A stretch of DNA of 9,316 nucleotides from Bacteriovoracaceae bacterium UBA6261 (lineage in GTDB: Bacteria > Bdellovibrionota > Bacteriovoracia > Bacteriovoracales > Bacteriovoracaceae): positions 1 through 9,316 of the forward strand of contig DJVH01000092.1 in NCBI GenBank assembly GCA_002440825.1, in the 5' to 3' direction. The translations under genes and the position numbers were made by a program. Shown here one piece after another: positions 6,504 to 9,316 of this stretch (position 1 is the stretch's first letter; every line of letters begins with the position of its first letter). The notes below the pieces were generated by a model. That model did no database searches. It was not told the origin of the DNA and saw only the letters and a program-made list of their open reading frames with translations.

Positions 6504-6776
6504 CCCTGAAGCTGCAGACTTCTTTGCTTTTCCACCTGTCGCAAGGCTCAACAGAATCCCCCCAAGCAATCCTCCCCCGGTAAATCTCATGACGAAATAA
6601 AAAGATTCGTCCAATAGACCCTGAGAAAAGAACTTCGAAAAGGAACCCGCGAAGTACCCTTTAGATAAGACGTTGATCCAATCCAGCTGGCCGATCATAA
6701 AATAAGATGGTCTGAAGTAAAGGCCTACGGCCGTTGAAAGGATGGTGACAGTGAGAATAATGATCAATCGCTTCAT
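6486..6776 (-). CDS. Small hypothetical membrane protein with Lys-rich tail
   Basis: I do not recognise this 96-residue protein. It has an N-terminal hydrophobic helix after MKR (about 4-20), which could be a membrane anchor or an uncleaved signal. A middle section with aromatic residues (22-60) follows, then a Gly-rich second hydrophobic helix in FTGGGLLGGILLSLATGG (65-82), and a basic tail of Lys, Ala and Ser ending GKKKKA. Two membrane helices and a positive C-terminus suggest an inner-membrane protein with both ends in the cytoplasm. It converges on smpB with only four bases between stops; its last codons are the complement of the smpB terminator U-tract. No Shine-Dalgarno precedes ATG; a TATACT hexamer lies seven bases upstream. 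It appears to be monocistronic within the window. Confidence 0.7.
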   Translation of the reverse strand: MKRLIIILTVTILSTAVGLYFRPSYFMIGQLDWINVLSKGYFAGSFSKFFSQGLLDESFYFVMRFTGGGLLGGILLSLATGGKAKKSAASGKKKKA

Positions 6777-6783
6777 AATGTTA

Positions 6784-6789
6784 AGTATA
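6784..6789 (-). promoter_or_regulatory. -10 box candidate placing transcription start at or next to ATG
   Basis: TATACT on the minus strand ends seven bases before ATG at 6776. With the usual distance from -10 to start, the mRNA would begin at or one base before the start codon. No good -35 is seen at 16-18 bases; TTGAGT lies 21 bases upstream. Confidence 0.4.
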
Positions 6790-6832
6790 AAAGCGCTCTA
6801 AAAAAAAGCTACTCAAAAATTTTAATCACTCC

Positions 6833-6838
6833 TATACT
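6833..6838 (+). promoter_or_regulatory. -10 box candidate placing transcription start at ATG
   Basis: TATACT ends six bases before ATG at 6845 and is followed at once by a second TATACT (6839-6844). Start of transcription would fall on the A of ATG. No matching -35 and no Shine-Dalgarno are seen. Confidence 0.4.
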
Positions 6839-6844
6839 TATACT

Positions 6845-7345
6845 ATGAAGATTTTAACCTTCTTATTCGCTCTGGTATTTTTCACAGGCCTTGCATATGC
6901 GGATAATGTTCGTTACCGCACTCCTGCGATTAACGGAAAACTCATCGCCCACAATATTGAAATGACCGACTGGCAGACCGTTATGAGTTGCCACTTCAAT
7001 TATCAGGGCTCGCGTAAAGAATCGATTCGTTACCCGCAAACGTGGCTAAAAAAATTAGACTACGGCGTGTACTCGCTCAAGGTTAAACCAGGCTCTCTCT
7101 CTGAAATGCTCCCGCGCTGGGATCTTCTCACATGCGCTTACAAACTGATTCTCATCGGAAAAAATACAACCACTCACCAACTCGCTTTCGGCGAAATTTT
7201 TCTGCTTGGAAAAGAATCAGGCGTGATGAGTGAAAGTGAACTTCAGGTGATGATGGACATGAATCAAGTCACAAAAATTCTCAATGAAAAAACGCGCGAA
7301 CTCACAGTGGGCTTCGGAAAAGACGGTGGAATTGTAGAGGAATGA
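6845..7345 (+). CDS. Hypothetical exported protein, first gene of the polysaccharide-linked operon
   Basis: I do not recognise a family for this 166-residue protein. It starts with a signal peptide (1-19, MKILTFLFAL through AYA, then DNVRYR), so it should be periplasmic or secreted; there is no lipobox. The mature part looks beta-rich, with strand-like segments such as YGVYSLKVKPG and YKLILIGK. It has just two cysteines, Cys49 (MSCHFNY) and Cys97 (LTCAYKL), a likely disulfide pair. The C-terminal 40 residues are more helical and rich in Met, Glu and Asn. The stop overlaps the next start in ATGA. Upstream lies a -10-like TATACT but no Shine-Dalgarno. Its position before a membrane protein, a flippase and a sugar epimerase suggests an envelope role, which is inference from context only. 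Confidence 0.72.
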   Translation: MKILTFLFALVFFTGLAYADNVRYRTPAINGKLIAHNIEMTDWQTVMSCHFNYQGSRKESIRYPQTWLKKLDYGVYSLKVKPGSLSEMLPRWDLLTCAYKLILIGKNTTTHQLAFGEIFLLGKESGVMSESELQVMMDMNQVTKILNEKTRELTVGFGKDGGIVEE

Positions 7346-7740
7346 ACAAACGTAAAACGGCCCTTTTGTGTTTCTTAACCGATCTGGGTCTTTCACTCTG
7401 GTCATACTTCAAACTCACCAATTACGACGAGTACTTAAAAGCAATTCAACCCTATAATGATTCACCGGATTTCCAGATTCAGCTTTATCAGGTCCTGCTT
7501 CAAACATTCACCTTTACCATACTTCTCTTTTTAGGTTTTCATATTGTCGTGTACTGGCTTTACAGCAAAGGAAAGAAATGGGCACTCCAATACGTGCGCT
7601 TTTATGCCTGCCTCGCGGCCCTTTCCTGCTTGTTGATGATCATTTCTCAACTGTGGGCCGGCATACTTCCTCTTGTGATTTATTCTTACGTCTTTTTTCT
7701 CAGCAAAAAAGAAATTGCGGAAGCCGGAACTAAGGGATGA
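7342..7740 (+). CDS. Hypothetical four-helix integral membrane protein
   Basis: This 132-residue protein has no family that I recognise. Hydrophobic segments lie at about 8-24, 52-74, 82-102 and 103-119, giving four predicted membrane helices. Between the first two is a polar loop of about 28 residues (TNYDEYLKAIQPYNDSPDFQ part) with many Tyr and Asp residues. The C-terminus is short and charged (SKKEIAEAGTKG). The basic N-terminus (MNKRK) suggests that it faces the cytoplasm, which puts the loop in the periplasm. The start overlaps the previous stop in ATGA; AGAGG sits almost against the ATG, so reinitiation by ribosomes ending the previous gene is likely. The stop overlaps the flippase start in the same way. 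It may be a partner of the flippase or of the exported protein; nothing in the sequence proves this. Confidence 0.7.
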   Translation: MNKRKTALLCFLTDLGLSLWSYFKLTNYDEYLKAIQPYNDSPDFQIQLYQVLLQTFTFTILLFLGFHIVVYWLYSKGKKWALQYVRFYACLAALSCLLMIISQLWAGILPLVIYSYVFFLSKKEIAEAGTKG

Positions 7741-8930
7741 TCTTTCAGTTTGTCTCATTCAGCGCACTCAATCTTCTTGCTTCAGCATTTAATTATCTCT
7801 TCCAGTATTTTGCTTCCTTGAAGCTGGATCAGATCAGCTTCAGCCATTTCATTGCTCTGGTGGCCATCGCCAATTTCTTCGGCATCCTCTCAAACATTTT
7901 CAGAAATCATGCGACTATTTTATTTTTCGAAGAAAAATTCAATTTCACTCTGCGTTTAAAAAAGATCTTTCGCACGCAGAATGCTTTAACTCTTGTTCTC
8001 CTGATGATCGGCGGCTTTGTCGGCTGGTTTTTAAAAAAAGATCAGTTTTCGTTCGCCCAGGTGTTCTTGACCGCAGTTCTGATTTACTTTTCCATCGCTT
8101 CAGCTCCACTGGTGGGACTTCTTCAGGCGAGAAAAGATTATCATCGCATCGCTCTGTTCAGCCTCAGCGGGGCAACATTAAAAATTCTCGCCGGCGTTCT
8201 TCTCTTTCTTTCTTCCGGACTGCTTATCAAAACAGAACACTATCTGCTTTTTATGGCGGTGGCGGCCTTTCTGGTATTTCTTTTATTCCAACAAGCAGCG
8301 GCCCGATTTACGACAGAGGAAGATCATACGTTCATCAATCCTGAAAAAATTCTGCTTATCAGCGTGCTTGGCACTGTAAGCATTGCTTTAATCAACTCTT
8401 TTGATTCTATTCTTTTTCTGCATGTCTTGACCGAAGCTGATTCTGCTGTTTTCGGAAAATACATTCTCATCGGCAAGGCCGGGATGGTGGCGTTTGAGAT
8501 GCTCATCTTCACCCTCTTTCCTTATTTCCTTGAAGGAAAGAAAATTCCCTGGAAAGTGCTGGCGGGGTTTATCTTTTTCACGACAGGCTGTTATTTCATG
8601 ATGGATCTCATTCCGATTCCTCTCTTGAATACTCTGCTCTCAAAAATATTTATGAACCTTCATTTTGACGACGTTCTCTTTCAGGATTACTGGCACCAGA
8701 TTATTTTTGTTGGGCTCTCTTCTTTGTTTATTAACTTTTTGATGGCAAAGAAAAAAATCCTTTCGCTTTTTTTTACCCTGATAACAGCCTCGGTTCTCAC
8801 TTTACTGGTTTCATTGCAGACTCTGGAACTTCATCAATTCGTGGCAAGAAATAAAAATTTCATGTCGGGATTTTTTGTTCTGGTGATTCTCCTGACTTTT
8901 CTTCCTGACTTAAAAAGGAGATCAGAATGA
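7737..8930 (+). CDS. Polysaccharide/oligosaccharide flippase-like membrane protein (MOP/Wzx-type)
   Basis: This 397-residue, very hydrophobic protein has about twelve predicted membrane helices spread over its whole length, with a short charged loop near residues 195-205 (TTEEDHTF) between two halves. This matches the layout of the MOP superfamily (Wzx/RfbX-like), which moves lipid-linked glycans across the inner membrane. The N-terminal pattern of a helix followed by a hairpin with GILSNIFRNHATILFFEEKF is like the early part of such flippases. No single diagnostic motif is visible, and it is at the short end for the family, so the call rests on topology plus the adjacent sugar-nucleotide epimerase. 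The start shares ATGA with the previous stop, and AAGGG lies directly against it. The stop shares ATGA with the epimerase gene. Another multi-helix transporter is possible. Confidence 0.65.
   Translation: MIFQFVSFSALNLLASAFNYLFQYFASLKLDQISFSHFIALVAIANFFGILSNIFRNHATILFFEEKFNFTLRLKKIFRTQNALTLVLLMIGGFVGWFLKKDQFSFAQVFLTAVLIYFSIASAPLVGLLQARKDYHRIALFSLSGATLKILAGVLLFLSSGLLIKTEHYLLFMAVAAFLVFLLFQQAAARFTTEEDHTFINPEKILLISVLGTVSIALINSFDSILFLHVLTEADSAVFGKYILIGKAGMVAFEMLIFTLFPYFLEGKKIPWKVLAGFIFFTTGCYFMMDLIPIPLLNTLLSKIFMNLHFDDVLFQDYWHQIIFVGLSSLFINFLMAKKKILSLFFTLITASVLTLLVSLQTLELHQFVARNKNFMSGFFVLVILLTFLPDLKRRSE
8915..8920 (+). promoter_or_regulatory. Shine-Dalgarno of the epimerase gene
   Basis: AAGGAG, six bases before ATG at 8927, located in the last codons of the flippase gene. 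It is the only good ribosome site inside this operon, so the epimerase may be translated more independently than the genes before it. Confidence 0.75.
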
Positions 8931-9316
8931 CTCTGGTTTTTTTCATGGGCACAGCGGCCGAGCTGATTAAGATGGTCCCCATTTTAAACGAATGTGAAAA
9001 AAGAAACATTCCATGGAAGGCCGTTTCATCCGGACAGGCTTCCGCTGATTTTTTGCGGCAATGGAATGAGTTTCAGCTCCCGCTTGAAAAGCTCATCGAA
9101 CTCGATAAAAAAAGCCAGGCCTTGAAAAGTGCTCCGCAGGCCTTGTTCTGGTTTTGCCGGACTTTTGTTTTTAAATTAAAGACAGTGGTTTCTCTTGCAC
9201 CGGATACTCATCACTATATTGTCGTTCACGGCGATACCATTACAACCCTGCTCGGCAGTATCATGGCCAGACTTATCGGCAGGCATCTGATTCATGTCGA
9301 AAGCGGACTGAATTCC
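8927..9316 (+). CDS. UDP-N-acetylglucosamine 2-epimerase family protein, 3' part beyond the window
   Basis: The first 130 codons are present; the gene runs off the right edge. The non-hydrolysing UDP-GlcNAc 2-epimerases (WecB/MnaA) turn UDP-GlcNAc into UDP-ManNAc for surface glycans. The family signatures visible are GTAAELIKMVP (8-18), VVHGDTITTLLGSIMARLIG (99-118) with Asp103, and HVESGLNS (123-130) with Glu125. The spacing of these two acidic residues equals that of Asp95 and Glu117 in E. coli WecB, as I remember them. The N-terminal loop reads GTAAE where classic enzymes have GTRPE, so the nucleotide-contacting Arg10 is absent. This suggests a divergent subfamily with a possibly different sugar-nucleotide substrate. 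A good Shine-Dalgarno and the ATGA overlap with the flippase gene fix the start. Confidence 0.88.
   Translation, partial: MTLVFFMGTAAELIKMVPILNECEKRNIPWKAVSSGQASADFLRQWNEFQLPLEKLIELDKKSQALKSAPQALFWFCRTFVFKLKTVVSLAPDTHHYIVVHGDTITTLLGSIMARLIGRHLIHVESGLNS

Noticed and set aside
6486..6776. The small membrane-protein gene as a shadow or non-coding stretch
   Set aside because: I kept it as a gene: two clean hydrophobic helices, a basic N-terminus, no strong competing frame, and a sensible convergent position. Confidence stays moderate.
1..9316. CRISPR array, tRNA, rRNA, tmRNA, insertion sequence or prophage
   Set aside because: I saw no repeated spacer pattern, cloverleaf sequence, transposase motif or phage gene; almost all bases are in assigned genes.

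Overview
The window looks like chromosomal DNA of a Gram-negative bacterium with moderate G+C. Outer-membrane barrels, a lipoprotein and a DUF3015/DUF4105 pair point that way. The protein style suggests the Bdellovibrionota (Bdellovibrio/Bacteriovorax-like bacteria), but this is an impression from family resemblance, not a proven placement. Coding density is very high: no gap between genes exceeds about 70 bases. I see no tRNA, rRNA, CRISPR array, insertion sequence or phage gene.

Region 1 (1-2762, minus strand) is a three-gene envelope operon read right to left. It runs from a small, apparently highly expressed DUF3015 protein, to a 624-residue DUF4105 protein with a predicted C-terminal barrel, to a lipoprotein alpha/beta hydrolase cut by the left edge. 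The genes overlap out of frame by 35 and 37 bases, so translation is probably coupled.

Region 2 (2825-6481, plus strand) diverges from region 1 across a 62-base spacer. It carries tsaD (tRNA t6A37 formation), rsmA (16S rRNA A1518/A1519 dimethylation), a FadL/OmpP1-type outer-membrane protein, and smpB (trans-translation). The first three are joined by 4-base ATGA overlaps, and smpB follows after 11 bases. A stem-loop with a U-tract at the end of smpB is a good intrinsic terminator. It lies partly inside the 3' end of a convergent small membrane-protein gene (6486-6776, minus).

Region 3 (6845-9316, plus strand) diverges from that small gene and holds four genes, each joined to the next by an ATGA overlap: an unknown exported protein, an unknown four-helix membrane protein, a polysaccharide flippase-like protein, and an atypical UDP-GlcNAc 2-epimerase cut by the right edge. 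This reads as the start of a surface-polysaccharide locus. The two unknowns are candidates for accessory roles in it. Both genes facing the 68-base divergent spacer have a TATACT hexamer 6-7 bases before ATG and no Shine-Dalgarno, which suggests leaderless mRNAs.

No complete, obviously new system stands out. The best leads are the DUF3015-DUF4105-hydrolase operon, with a possible permuted papain-like active site in DUF4105, and the two unknown proteins at the head of the polysaccharide operon.
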